64,000 nt of DNA from Panax quinquefolius (Eukaryota > Streptophyta > Magnoliopsida > Apiales > Araliaceae): NCBI GenBank assembly GCA_020205615.1, contig CM035153.1, positions 97,306,792-97,370,791 of the forward strand, written 5' to 3'. Within the stretch, counting starts at the first letter, position 1. Each line of letters opens with the position of its first letter. Below, piece after piece: positions 47,673 to 59,575 of this stretch. Below the pieces are notes generated by a model. That model ran no database searches. It saw only the letters and a program-made list of their open reading frames with translations, and was not told the origin of the DNA. The translations under genes and the position numbers were made by a program.

Positions 47673-49589
47673 GTTAACAAGTTTCTGCAAAGTCACTTGA
47701 TTTCCTTTGTTAACTTGGTGAGAGAAGCACGTGAATGATAAGTAGTATGATTATTTATATATTATAATATATTATGTTATAATATATATTATTTTTAATT
47801 ATTTTATAATTAAAATAAAAATTTATTTTAATCTTAAAATAAAAGGTTTATTTTATTATTAAAATAAAAAATTTATTTTAATTTTAAAATTAGGATTCCA
47901 TGATAACTAATTGGAGTTGAAATTGGATTCCATGTTTTCTCAAAATAAAAGAGTTTATTTGTGAATAGGAAAGAGAATCCTAATATCCTTAAATAAAGGA
48001 GTTTATTTAGATATGAAATAAGATTTAATATTATTCAAAATAAAGGAGTTTATTTGTGAATAGGAAAGAGAATCCGTGTTTCCTTTAATAAAGGAGTTTT
48101 TTTCTTGGAATTGGATTCCATAATTAATTAAAGTAAAAGAGTTTATTTTGATTAAAGATTTTGATTAAAATAAAATAGTTTATTTTATTCAAAATTGGAT
48201 AAATTAAAATAAAATAGTTTTATTTTGATTTAAATTTGGATTAAAATAAAGGAGTTTATTTTGATTCAAAATTAGATTTTATACTAACTAAATTTGCCCA
48301 TTAAATGATATCAATATATATATTGAATGTTTATAATTCATAAGATAAATGTTATTTATTGATACATATGGTGATGTGTATGATAATAAATGGGATTGAT
48401 TATGGACTATTGACCAATGTGATTGGATTTTATTTTAGTTGGATGCATGAATGTATGGGTTTTATTAAATGGGTCTCAAGACTCGCCTTCTCTAATTTTT
48501 CTTAATGTAAATTCTATCTCTCTCCTATGTACTTCCCATCGATCACGATCGAGGTTTCTATTTATTTTAAATAGTTTTGTAATAGGAATAGTTAGAATTA
48601 ATTTTGAAGAATTGGAGATCAAGGAGCAAGGAGCAAGTAGCGCTTGAAGACTCGTTTGTAATGGAGCCCGAGTTTAAATGTAATAGTTATATTTAAATAT
48701 TAATTCTTGCACCTCTAGGGTTTGACCTTTTTGGTTCACTTAGTGGTTCTAGTGAACCAAACTAGAATAAAAGTCCATAATCAATCCAGGTAGAATATAG
48801 TATTCTATATGTGCATGCTTATACTATATATATTATATATTATGCAAACATGCTTCACATGTTAATTAATATGACGCGTATTTTATATATATATGTGCAT
48901 GTGCGCTAAAAAAGATGAGACATTTTAATAACAAACTCCTCAAATTTTTTATATTAAGTCCTAAGCGTTCAAAGATATTTGGAATATCGAACGTCGCCTT
49001 CTAGCATGATAAAATTAATAGAGTATTAAATATTTAATATGAGTTTGTTGTGTCACCACAAGGCAAGTATTAAGTATTTAAGATGTTAATTTATCACATT
49101 TGATGCTTATAAAGAAAATTGAACAGTATTATTTTGTTGTGTCACCACAAGGACAACATTTTTCTTTTTTGAATATATGGAGTGCTAGGTTGGACTTAAC
49201 TTGGATAATTTTGATTCGGATGTGCCACCACTTGATCAAAATAATCTAAGAGGCAAAATACAAGGAGTTGCATAGTTGATGTAATTGACAAGAGTTGTCT
49301 ACCTATTTATTTATATATAGTTTGTTGTGTCACTACAAGGCTATATACATTTGAAACGGAATCCTTATTCTCACTAGAAAATCTTTAATTAGATTTTGTC
49401 GAACTATATATATTGAGGGTAATATAGTTTGAAGAAAATAGTGGGAGATACCAATTTAAAACAAGACCTAAATTATTTTGGTAATTAATAAAAGAATATA
49501 TGCTAAAATGTTGTTAATTACAAATTCATCTATAGAATTTTACAATTTCTAAATTACTATCACTGCGAAGTATATTAGATGTTAAATTA
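47297..49589 (+). other. Copia leader, non-coding, repeat-rich
   Basis: Contains an AT run (about 47619-47669) and a long stretch of AATAAAGGAGTTTATTT-type repeats (47780-48290). Further on are three to four copies of TTGTTGTGTCACCACAAGG (about 49046, 49135 and 49322, with a variant near 49222). No gene recognised. Gag traces start after 49590. Confidence 0.6.
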
Positions 49590-52010
49590 ACCAGACCGAA
49601 TTAAATGGATTGGTTAAGGAAATTGAGAAAAGTTCTCACGGCTGAAAAGCTATCTTATGTCCTTAATACGCCTATCCCTGCAATGGTTGCAAACAATGCC
49701 TCTGAGGAAGAGAATGCTACTTTTAGAAAGTAGCAAGATGATGCACAATTGGCTCAATGCATCATGCTCACATCCATGAGTAACGTGCTTCAGCGTCAAC
49801 ATGAAACTATGGATGCTCCTACTATACTCCTGCACGTCAAGTAGTTGATGGTGAGAAAAGTAAGACTAATAGATATCAGATATCTAAGGAGCTCTTTCGA
49901 TCTAGAATCACCAACAACACTATAGTGCAGATAAAAGTCCTTAACATAATCAATTTGATTGATCAATTAGGACAACAGGTTTTGTCATGGATGGAGAGTT
50001 GAGCCAAGATTTGATCTTGCAGTTACTCCCGGACTCCTTTCATAATTGTTGTGAATTTTTCATATGAACAAGCTAGATATCAGCCTCGCTGATTTCCTTA
50101 ACATGTTGAAAAATGTTGAGAGTCACTTTCCAACCAAATAAGACCAAGTCTTACTAGTAGGGGCCAAAGGATCTTCTGAAAAGAAGAATAATTCTAAGAA
50201 GGTAAATAGAAAAGGCCAAAACAAAGGATAATAAGAACAAAACTGATACGGATAGCAAAGGAGTTTGCTTCCACTGCAATAAGCTCGACACCTTTGGAAA
50301 GAAAGCTCATGGAAGCATCTTGCAGAGGCTAACCAAAGAAGCTTAGTGAAGTTTCAGTTACAATACAGTTTTTGTTCATGATTGAAATAAATTTTCCTAA
50401 GTCAAGGTTCTACTTAGGTATTGGATACCGACTTTGGTTATCATAAATATAGATTTATGAAGGGACCAAGCAGAAGTAGAAAGTTAAACAAAGATAAGTA
50501 ATCCTATGTGTAGGAAATGAAGTAAAGGTTGCTGCATTAGCCATAGGAACTTATAGTTTAGCACAGCCTACGTGCAAGTCTATTAAGTTAATAAGTTGTT
50601 ATTGTATTCCAGTTCTCGTTGGAAACATTATTTCATTTTATTGTTGGACAATGAAATCTTTGGTATTATATTTAAGAACAATTGTTGTTCTATTTATAAT
50701 AATAATAATATTTTGTATAGAACTGGAATATTACTTAATGGATTTTAGATACTTGACTTACGTGAAAATAATTTTGTAAATTAAACAAACTAGTATAAGA
50801 AAAGGATATGATCATTCAAAGAGTTGAATGTATGTATTTGTTGAAATACAAGTGTGAATTATTTGAAAGGTTCAAAGAATTCAGAAGTGAAACAAATTGA
50901 CAAAGTATTAAGATTCTTTGATTAGATCAAGGAATAAATATTTGTGCAATAAGTTTCTAGATCATCTTAAATGGTTTTCTCATAATGGACGCCTCCTGAT
51001 ACGCAATAATTGATTGATGTATCTGAATGGAAAAATTGTACCTTGTTGGACATGGTGCGGTCCATAATGATTTTACCGACATTCCAGTATCTTTCTAGGG
51101 TCATGCCCTACAGAAATGGGCGTACATATCACGAAAAAGGTAACCTCAAAATCCAGCCCCAAGACTCTATAAAAGTTATGGATAGGGAGGATTCCTAATC
51201 TTAAGTATGTTAAGATAAGGGGTTGTCCAACTTATGTGAAAAAGGTTTCAAAGGATAAGCTTGGGACAAAATTTGACAAGTATAGATTTGTGGGACATCC
51301 TAAAGCAAGTTTAGGGCATATGTTCTATAATCCTACTTAGCAAAAGGTGTTTGTTGCAAAACATGCTTCCTCCTAAGATAAATGTGTTTATCATTGAAGG
51401 GGCTAGTGGGAGGATAATAGATCTTGAAGAGTTCAAGAACCACAAAACACTATAAGTCAAATAAGAGGATCATGTAGATAGACTTATTGTACGACAACCG
51501 AATCGTAAATCTGGAGTAGTAATGAAGATACCTAGGACATATGGATTCATCATGGATGATGATGATGAGGTACGCATCATAGAAGATGATGATCCAGAGT
51601 TACATACGATGAGGTAAGAGTTCTAGTGTGTAAAAAAGGGTCAGTGGGAGCATCGTGAAATTTCTAGTATTATATGTTGATATACTTCGGATGAGGAATA
51701 ACATACCAATGCTACAATCAGTAAAGATAAAGTTGTCTAAACATTCCTCCATGAATGATTTGGGAAGAGTATCTTAATTGGGGATATAAATCTATATAGA
51801 TAGATTTAAAAAGATGCTCGACTTAACCCAAGGAACGTATATTCATTTGATGCTAAAGTCGTTTAGCATGGAAAACTCCATGGGATGTCTCATGTTGATG
51901 AGCCATGGAGTGTATCTCTCTTAATAGTCCCCATAGACTCCAAAAGGAGAGATCGCATGAGTAACTATCATGTATGCAATGAAATGTATGAGACCTGATG
52001 CACACAAGCC
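49590..52010 (+). pseudogene. Copia gag-pol remains
   Basis: Traces in order: gag N-terminus VLTAEKLSYVLNTPIPAM (about 49630-49690), MSNVLQRQHETMDAPT, RYQISKELFRSR and NLIDQLGQQV. A damaged zinc knuckle (GVCFHCNK near 50262) and a protease-side block with VAALAIGTYSL (about 50530) follow. Integrase remains are LKYKCELFERFKEFRSE (about 50850), the TLLDMVRSIM block (51045) and the KYRFVG block (51280). RT shows FLVLYVDILRMRNNIP, where the usual second catalytic Asp of YVDD reads as Ile (51660-51700), then MNDLGRVS and SIMYAM-like pieces to 52010. Frames change often and stops are many. Most of RT before YVDD and all RNase H are missing. It is a long-dead autonomous Copia copy. Confidence 0.8.
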
Positions 52011-52180
52011 AATCATGTTTGATGATAAAGCATATACTTTGTAACAATCTTATTTATTTATTAATAAAAAGTATTTATTTATTAAAGGCTTTCAATTATC
52101 TACATGATGCTGTTTTATAATATGTGATAAACCCATAGTTTTAAGCAATGCTTTTAGAATAATGATGATGATCATTCTAA

Positions 52181-53806
52181 TGAAATCTAAATTCTTAGAA
52201 AGCTTAAAATTAAAATAGTTCCCAATCGTTGGATTACTAGATTGGGGATTAGTAAATCTGGATAGATTGGTACATACGTTGCTTGCTCATTGGATGAGGA
52301 TGATTGATCTCATGATCATTTGTGTGGAGACACTAAAGCAAGTATGTAGGTGCTTATTAGAGAATAAGTTCACTGAACGTGGCTCGCTAAGGAATACCTA
52401 ATGGAGTTTTACTTGCCTGTCAATAGGAATTCTAGTAGTGATAGTAGTACAAGTGATCCTTAGACTTAAGACCCTTAGGGTATATCAAAGGGTATGCTTG
52501 GGCATAATAAGTTGTACATGGAGATAATGTATGATCAATAAAGAATCTACCACTTCTAGTAAAAGAAGAGAAATGTCCTATGTGATTTGATAAATGACAA
52601 CCTAGTAGTCCTTGGCCAAGGTAGAATGAAATTAGAAAGGAGTTTCTAATTTGCATTATTTAGAGTTGTGCATTTAAGAGTCGAAATACATATAATTAAA
52701 TAAAATAAGACTTGACAGTAATTCCATGTCTTATATTTAATTGGGACATTGTATGGTGGAAGGATTGAATTGTACGGTAACTATTTATTTAAAGGTTCTT
52801 TTATGATTAATGTTGAAATCTATATTATCTGGAAAGTCGTTGATCGCTAGGGAGGCTTATCCCTATTGTAGAATAAATATTATTTATTTAAATAAATTAT
52901 TAGTTTAATTTATTTATTTAAATAAGATTAAAATTATTCTAATTGATTTATTCATAACTTAGGTTTAATATGGAGAACCTAAATGGTCACACCATAAAAG
53001 GAAGAATAATTATTTAAGAAGTTAATGGCATAATCGTAATAATAAGTTAAGTATATTTAATTTAATCTATGGTGATAGAATAAATTAAATAGCTTAATAT
53101 TTATTATTTAATATTTTGGAAATATTAAATATAAATTAATAAGAGGAGTCTTATTATTATTATTATTATTTAATTCCTAAAGGAGTTTGAGAATTAATTA
53201 ATAAAAGTACTCTCAAATATCCTAATAGGATTAGGAGGCAAATTAATTAAAAGAGTTTAATTAATTATCTCTAATAAGATTAGAGAGCTTAATTAATTAA
53301 AAGAATTTAATTAATTAAAATAAAACTCAATTACTTAATTGTTAAGGAGGGTTGCCCACATCTATAAATAAGAGGAGTCTTATTATGGGTGAGGTGGTTG
53401 TTGACTTTTACAACATATGTGATTCCAATTGTTGGGAGAGTACGCTCTTTTCTATGAGAGATAGAAAAACTAGAGTTTTGCCAAATACCCATCTTCTTGA
53501 ATCTTTCTTCTTCCTTTGTGGATCACCTCTAGAGGCCAAACACTTGGGTGGCTAACGTTGATCAAAGGAAGGAACCAAACTCGGTGGATTCAAGTTGAAC
53601 GTGAAAAGGATTGGAGGTGAACTTGTACCTGAGGAAGCTCGAATCTTCAAGGGTATGATTCCTGTTCTTTCTTTTTCGTTTAATTAGTAATTGCGCATAA
53701 AGGGTGATCCGGGTATATGGTTTGTAAAATTTTAAAACTCTGATTTTACACGTTTCCGCTAATTTTATGCAATTTGATTGCGTTCATGAATATTACAAAC
53801 CTAACA
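52181..53806 (+). repeat. 3' LTR of the Copia element
   Basis: 1626 bp. Same ends as the 5' LTR. It has the short TTA tract and an internal deletion near 52468, where CTTAGACTTAAGACCC joins across about 50 bp present in the 5' LTR. Confidence 0.9.
53361..53372 (+). promoter_or_regulatory. Candidate TATA box of Copia 3' LTR
   Basis: TCTATAAATAAG, the counterpart of 46839-46850. Confidence 0.55.
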
Positions 53807-54026
53807 AGTGGTTCCTGCGAACTCTGGGGGTCCTACACTCTTAAAATCTTTGAAGGTCATTACTGGGACAGCTTGGGGAACGGGTGGTACGGGTTCGTTT
53901 CTTCTCCTCAAAGCTTCTCCCAATAAATTTTCCAGTCTCTGTATTGGATCTACAGGACCTCTCTCATCATTAACTGACTCTTCTGGGATAGTTACTCTCT
54001 GGGCGGCATTTTCTGCATCACAAAAT
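53807..54026 (-). pseudogene. Gypsy gag N-terminal fragment
   Basis: The minus strand reads, without a stop, AENAAQRVTIPEESVNDERG, then PIQRLENLLGEAL, then PVMTFKDFKSVGPPEFAGT, the typical start of a plant Ty3/Gypsy gag with its PPEF motif. It is cut at 53807 by the end of the Copia LTR, so about 70 codons survive. No zinc knuckle or pol follows to the left. It may be the gag end of the element that carried LTR G (same orientation), with the middle lost, but this is inference. Confidence 0.6.
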
Positions 54027-54215
54027 TTTCATTTTATTATCTAGTTATAATACTTAGACATTTCTCAATAGAAAAGAACTACAGATTTATAACACGTTTT
54101 CTGAAATAGGATCATTGATATTCATATGCTAAAGGGTTACATTGCATGTTCTTTTCTCGATTTTTACAAAAAAATGATAACATATCCCTTAATATCACAA
54201 AAGACGGGGACATAC
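54027..54215. other. Short spacer before LTR E
   Basis: No feature recognised. It may be the 5' leader of the minus-strand gag fragment. Confidence 0.3.
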
Positions 54216-54800
54216 TGTAAAATCCCAAATTTTACGAATAAAGATTTAAATTTCTCGATTTTTTTTAATATTATGGTGTGGATTTAATATAATGTTATAG
54301 TTGTGGGTAATATTTATAAATTTTGCAAAGTATGCAAGTTGTTATATTGTATTCGATTGGTCAGGGAATATTCTTTGTGTCAGGGAATATTCGTACGACG
54401 ACACAATCATTGGTGGACCCCACAACAAAATTATTGTCGGATTGAGAAATCGACAAAAATATTTTTATGAAAATAATGACGGAAGTTTTACCGTTAATAC
54501 TGTTGAACTACTCGGTAGTAAAAGTACAGTAATACGTGTGGTTGCATAGTAGCATACGATATTGATTATTAATGCTTACGTGAGAAGTCACTCAGTTATA
54601 CTCAATTATTGCTACAGTAATTGCTGCATCATATCTCTCATTTTATTGATTCGATTATTATCACAGTATCATCTGCATAATATGTTATATTATTAAATCA
54701 ATAATTGAGATGACATAGTTATTCATATTATTAAATTGCAATATTTACAATGTCTAGAAGTTCTGTCAAGGAGAGGTTTGGTCATCTAATTGCGCGCTAA

Positions 54801-54816
54801 TAGGGAGAAATCCTTA
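54801..54816 (+). other. GAAA-loop hairpin in LTR E
   Basis: TAGGGA-GAAA-TCCTTA. One base of the stem differs from LTR D but leaves a G-U wobble, so the RNA stem is kept. Confidence 0.6.
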
Positions 54817-55547
54817 TTGGAAAGCCCCTCTTTCCTGGGAACGACTTGGTTGAAAAATATTGTGAGTTATAATATTAATGATGAATGTTATTAAAATTGA
54901 GGTTGTGTTCGAAGTTGAATTTGAAGACGCAGACGTGATATTTGAGTCTGGAACGATGAAATTAGTAAAAATAGTCTATAAACACAAAATTTTCTGGGTT
55001 TTACTATTTGGTCAAAAAGTCAACAGTTGACTTTTTCGGGAAAAGTCAAACTTCAAAATTTCAAAATTTATATTTTTGATAAAAATAGTTTCATTGTGTT
55101 GGAATTATTTGTGTTAGTGAAAATCGACATTTATTTCGATAATAATTGATGTCTGGAGGTTATATTGACCAATCGGGTATTTAAACGGATAAATGAGCAA
55201 TTAATTATTATTATTTCACATGATTATAACTATTTGTTCACATGTGTATACTATTGTTTCACATTCTTGTTACTATTAGGGGAGTTGGTGCAAGATTGAT
55301 AATACTTGCATGACTAAGTTGAAAATGGAGGTATGGATTGAGGTACTATACTGTAATTCGTATTTTCACATGTCTAGAACTATCGATTCACATAATTTAT
55401 TATTCAATCACATTATTTACTATTAGGGGAGGTAGTGCAAGTTTGATAATAACTTGTATGACTAAATTAAAAATAAAGGAAAAGTTGGAGGTATTGTACT
55501 GTAATTTTTCGAGCCCCAAAATGTGCAATTATTGAAACTATATTTTT

Positions 55548-55557
55548 CTATAAATAG
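55548..55557 (+). promoter_or_regulatory. Candidate TATA box of LTR E
   Basis: CTATAAATAG, positioned as in LTRs D and F. Confidence 0.6.
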
Positions 55558-55735
55558 AAGCTCATTCTTCCTTCATTTCTCACCAATTCACTAAAGCTAT
55601 AGAGCAATTATTATAGAGAGAAAATCTATAGAAGAAGAGAAGCCTGTTACCTCACTATTTCATTATCCAGTTTCTTCTGAGGTAAGGGGTATTATTTCTT
55701 TCTTTCATCTTCATGAAGAGAACTTATTTTATTCC

Positions 55736-56100
55736 ATTCTTTATTATTATGTTGGAATAACCCGCTTATATCTGGCACCGCATACATGGTGAAATTCTTC
55801 TGTTATTCCATTCTTTATTATTCTGTTGGAACATAACGTTTGTGCTTTACGCATGACCTGGTTCCGTTATTTATTATTCTGTTGGAATATCATGTATGTG
55901 CATTTTACCCCGGACCTGGTTCCGTCTTTATTATTCTGTTGGAACATTCTGTCTGTGCATTTTACGCCGGACCTGGTTTCGTCTTTATTATTCTGTTAGA
56001 ATATCTTGTCTGTGCGTTTTACGCTGGACCTGGTTCCGTCTTTATTATTATGTTGGAATAACCTGCCTGTGCGGTCTACCACATGCTTGATGATTTCTTT
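55736..56100 (+). repeat. 60-bp tandem repeat in LTR E
   Basis: Five to six imperfect units built on TTTATTATTCTGTTGGAA and GACCTGGTTCCGTC. The 60-bp period makes an open, repetitive 73-codon frame (55840-56061) that is a by-product of the repeat. Confidence 0.85.
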
Positions 56101-57187
56101 TGTTATTCCATTCCTTATTATACCTAGTTGGTTAAAGTTTTAACTTCTATACTCCACGAAATTAGTGGAATATCTTTGATATTTGCGCTTCATCCAGTAT
56201 CTTTTCATGGAAATATTTTTTTGAGCATTCTTGAATTTAACTCTATAAAGAAGTATCATGTTGACAATTTGGATGTTATTAGTTCCTGGATAAATAAATT
56301 CGTGAACTTGTTTTATTGAATTCTTATATCATTGTCATCATCCTCATGTTTATTTTTTTTTGAAAGTCATCTGTGGCCTGTAGTGCATAGATGGACTTGG
56401 TATGATTATGACCAGGGATTATTCGGTATAATCATGACCGTAATGTTACAAATGATGTGATAAAAGTCCTCATTGGCCCGTAGTGCATTGATGGACAGTT
56501 GTTGGCATGATCATGACCATTGATGAATACACGAATGTCCTTGGATCGTAGTGCATGGAATTTGTGGTCGTGATACTAAAGAATATCCTTGGTCGTAGTG
56601 CAGGGGTGATTCGATGATGCAGATTATTTATTAAGCTGAGTCTCAGCGATAAAAGTGATGAAAAACGTTTTAAATCATAAAAGATAGTAGATTTTATTCT
56701 CTACTTGACTCTTTTAATGGATTGCTTATTCCGCTGCAGTTAAACTTGATGTCTATTGTATTTTATCAGTTTAACATTGTTGTAGACTAATGATAATTTA
56801 TTCTGCATTATCTTAGTCATAATATTTCTTACCGAGCTAGTTGAGCTCACCCTTTCTTTCACTGTTCTCTTCCGGAAATGAGAATATAGCTGGGACGAGT
56901 CGGGGGACGGAATGATGGACCAGATGATAGTATTAGTAGTCCTCACTATTCTGTTAAATAGTGTGACAATAAATGTAATGAGGACTGAATTTGAGTTTGT
57001 ATACTGTCTATGAGGACTCCATTGAGAGTGTATATTGTCTAGAAGACAATATTCTTGTTTGAACTCTCAGTTTATGTTTTGTCGTATTTTACACGACAGT
57101 TATATATTTAAGTTTGTATTTGAATTTTCTACCATGTATTTGGTGACTCAAGATGGGTGATGTATACCTGTTTTGGGGGCGTCACAG

Positions 57188-57200
57188 TTGGTATCAAAGC
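57188..57200 (+). promoter_or_regulatory. Primer-binding site of element E
   Basis: TTGGTATCAAAGC one base after the LTR, the same variant iMet site as in elements A and C. Confidence 0.85.
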
Positions 57201-57372
57201 TTAGGGATATGATTCCTGGCTAAGATGTGAGACAAGAACTAGGAGGGAGAGAGGCGGAATTCTTCATTTGGTATGACCTACCTAAGTTTATTTTGTATTT
57301 AATTGGTTGGTCAGAGTATAGGGATAATATGTGATATGTTAATTAACCCTTGTTTTGTGGCAGTATTTGAAA

Positions 57373-57816
57373 ATGACATCCGAGAATGTTGAGAATAGCA
57401 ATGGAGCACAGAGACCGCTGAGTCTCCATGGATCAATAACCGTGACAATGTGCATCGTGAAGGTGACAATCCTCATGCAAACAACAACACTGAGCAAATG
57501 ATGAACGATGGAATGTTCCGAGGCTTCATTCAATTCATGAAACATCAGGCGAGAACGGCTCCTGTCCAAAATGCAGATGGAAACACTGGCAACTCTCTTG
57601 ACGGTCGCCGCCAAAACAGCTTCAAGGACCGGGACCACGAGTTTTTTGGAGAGCCAAAGCCACTTAAGGCGTAGACGTGGATAAAGCGGATCAATAAGAT
57701 ATTTGTTGTCTTGGGATGCTCCAGGAGCAAAGTTTTCCTTACGACCTTCATGTTCATGGGGGAGGCAGACATTGGTGGGAATCAGTAAAAGCGTACTCAA
57801 CCCGCCTTGACCGAAG
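57373..57816 (+). pseudogene. Element E gag, N-terminal part, frameshifted
   Basis: An ATG at 57373 (MTSENVENSNGAQ) starts the frame, which shifts near 57425. The following frame (57426-57672) has MFRGFIQFMKHQAR and DHEFFGEPKP, then stops at 57672-57674. A further shift is needed to enter the long gag-protease frame. These are the residues that normally precede the Retrotrans_gag core. Confidence 0.65.
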
Positions 57817-58812
57817 ATGTCTTGGGAGAAGTTCCAAGAACTGTTCAACGACAAGTACTTTCCCGAAAGTATTTGTCACATGAAAGAGGTAGAGTTCATC
57901 AAGCTAGAGCAAAACAACATGACCGTGTCGCAGTACGAAGCCAAGTTTGCCGAGTTGTCCCGGTTTGCATCCCATTTGGTTGATAATGAGAAGAGAATGA
58001 CGCGAATGTTTCTAAGAGGTTTGAAACCCGAGATACGTCAATATCTTATCTCTCATAAACTATGTTTGTATTCAGATTTTGTTAATAGGGCTCAGTTATT
58101 GGAGCGTGATAATGAGTCAACTCAACCAAAAGAGAGCAGCCGACAAAATGATAAGACCAGTGATAGCAGTCATCGAAGCGGCGACAACAAGCGTGGAGGG
58201 AATCAGCATGCCAGAAATGGTAACCACTTTGGTGGTAATCAGGGCCAAAATAATAAGAATGGACATTTCAAGAAGAGGAGATTCAACAATGATGGAAAGA
58301 TGTCAGCACCAACACCTGTTGTGAAGGAAGGAGAATTACCACCTATTATATGCTTCAAATGTGGAGGGGAGGGACACATCAGTCGAAACTGCACGATGTC
58401 GTCCAAAACATGTTATAATTGTGGAAGAGAAGGTCACCTAGCCCAAATTTGTCATTCACCGAAGACAAGTTCAGCTAGGATAGAGGCACCAAAGGCCGTC
58501 CCAGAAAAGTCAAAGCCGGTAGTGCAAGGGAGAGCGTTTGTTGTTACCTCCCAGAAAGCAAGGAACCCGAACAAGATCATCACGGGTAAGCTTATCATAA
58601 ACTCTAACGAAGTCTATACCTTATTTGATACCGGTTCTACCTATTCTTTTATTTCTCCTATTTGCGCTCAACGTTTAAATTTGACTCCGGAGAAATTGGA
58701 CTTTGACTTATCTGTTGAAACTCCATTGGGAGAAACCTTCATTACATCCACTGTTTATAAGTCTTGTTTAGTTCAAATCGGTACCCTCACATTACCTGTC
58801 GATCTTATTTAA
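57817..58812 (+). pseudogene. Element E gag core, zinc knuckles and protease
   Basis: A 331-codon open frame. Residues 1-95 carry the gag core (SWEKFQELFNDKYFPES, KLEQNNMTVSQYEAKFAEL, FLRGLKPEIR). A basic, Asn/Gly-rich linker follows. Two CCHC knuckles lie at residues 179-192 (CFKCGGEGHISRNC) and 199-212 (CYNCGREGHLAQIC). The aspartic protease follows with LFDTGSTYSFIS (D271). A TAA at 58810-58812 interrupts the protease; the same frame then continues with VILGIDWLTTHHAKIDC, the second protease motif. Gag forms the particle and the protease cuts the polyprotein. It is one of the best-preserved coding pieces of the window. Confidence 0.88.
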
Positions 58813-59575
58813 ATTAAAATACTTGCATTTGACGTAATTCTAGGAATTGATTGGTTAACTACTCATCATGCAAAAATTGATTGTTTTCGTAAGGTTGTTT
58901 GCTTTCATATTCCTAACCAACCTATTATGCGAATTCAGGCAACCAAACCATTAAAATCAATCACTATCATCTCAAGCCATAAAGCTATTCGTTTATTGAA
59001 AAACGGATGTCAAGCTTTCTTAGCTCATGTCACGGATCTAAATAAAAATACGTCAATTTTGAATGATATTTCTATTGTTAATGAATTTCCTGACGTATTC
59101 CCTGAAGAACTTCCTGGCCTACCCCAGAGGCGTGAAATTGAATTTTGTATCAACCTTGAACCCTAAGACAAAACCTATTTCCAAAGCCCCATATCGAATG
59201 GCTCTATTGAACTTCGTGGAGTTAAAGACCCAACTGCAAGAATTGTTAGACATCGGTTTCATTCGCCCCTAAGACGCCTCATTGGGGTGCTCCTGTTCTA
59301 TTCGTGAAGAAGAAAGATGAGAGTATGCGGCTTTGTATTGATTATTGGGAGTTGAACCATGTCACTATCAAAAATAGGTACCCATTGCCACGTATTGATG
59401 ACCTGTTTGACCAGTTGCAAGGTGCCAATTTTTTTTCAAAGATTGATCTTCGTTCCGGTTATCACCAATTGAAGATTAGAACCGATGACATTCCAAAGAC
59501 GACTTTTAGAACTCCGTACGGGCATTATAAATTCCTAGTCATGTCTTTTGGATTGACTAATGCTCCTGCTGCCAT
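58813..59575 (+). pseudogene. Element E protease end and reverse transcriptase, first half
   Basis: After the protease the linker reads NEFPDVFPEELPGLPQRREI, the usual Gypsy entry to RT, and stops at 59164-59166. A frame change gives NPKTKPISKAPYRM and [10 protein letters not shown], with another stop. A third frame (59304 on) has [58 protein letters not shown] and [10 protein letters not shown]. At 59576 the LTR F starts, before the catalytic FIDD motif. This is Ty3/Gypsy RT, probably of a chromovirus-type clade, but integrase and chromodomain lie outside the window. Confidence 0.85.

Larger units (their letters stand above)
45532..53806 (+). mobile_element. Ty1/Copia retrotransposon, full-length but dead
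   Basis: Two direct LTRs (45532-47283 and 52181-53806) both start TGARATCTAAATTC and end ACAAACCTAACA. A perfect iMet PBS follows the first. The interior (4.9 kb) keeps gag, integrase and RT traces in the Copia order. Flanks ATTAA (left) and AGTGG (right) do not match, so one junction has been rearranged. Coding is far more decayed than the LTRs. Confidence 0.88.
54216..57186 (+). mobile_element. 5' LTR of Gypsy element E
   Basis: Starts TGTAAAATCCCAAATTTTA, ends TTTTGGGGGCGTCACA, 2971 bp, and is directly followed by a PBS. It shares with LTRs D and F the termini, TATA box, GTAGTGCA minisatellite and the CACCCTTT...CTTCACT block near 56850. Confidence 0.9.

Noticed and set aside
55840..56090. 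Repetitive open frame VFIILLEY...CAFYAGPG as a small secreted protein
   Set aside because: The 20-residue period simply reflects the 60-bp tandem repeat of LTR E; two frames are open over the same stretch.
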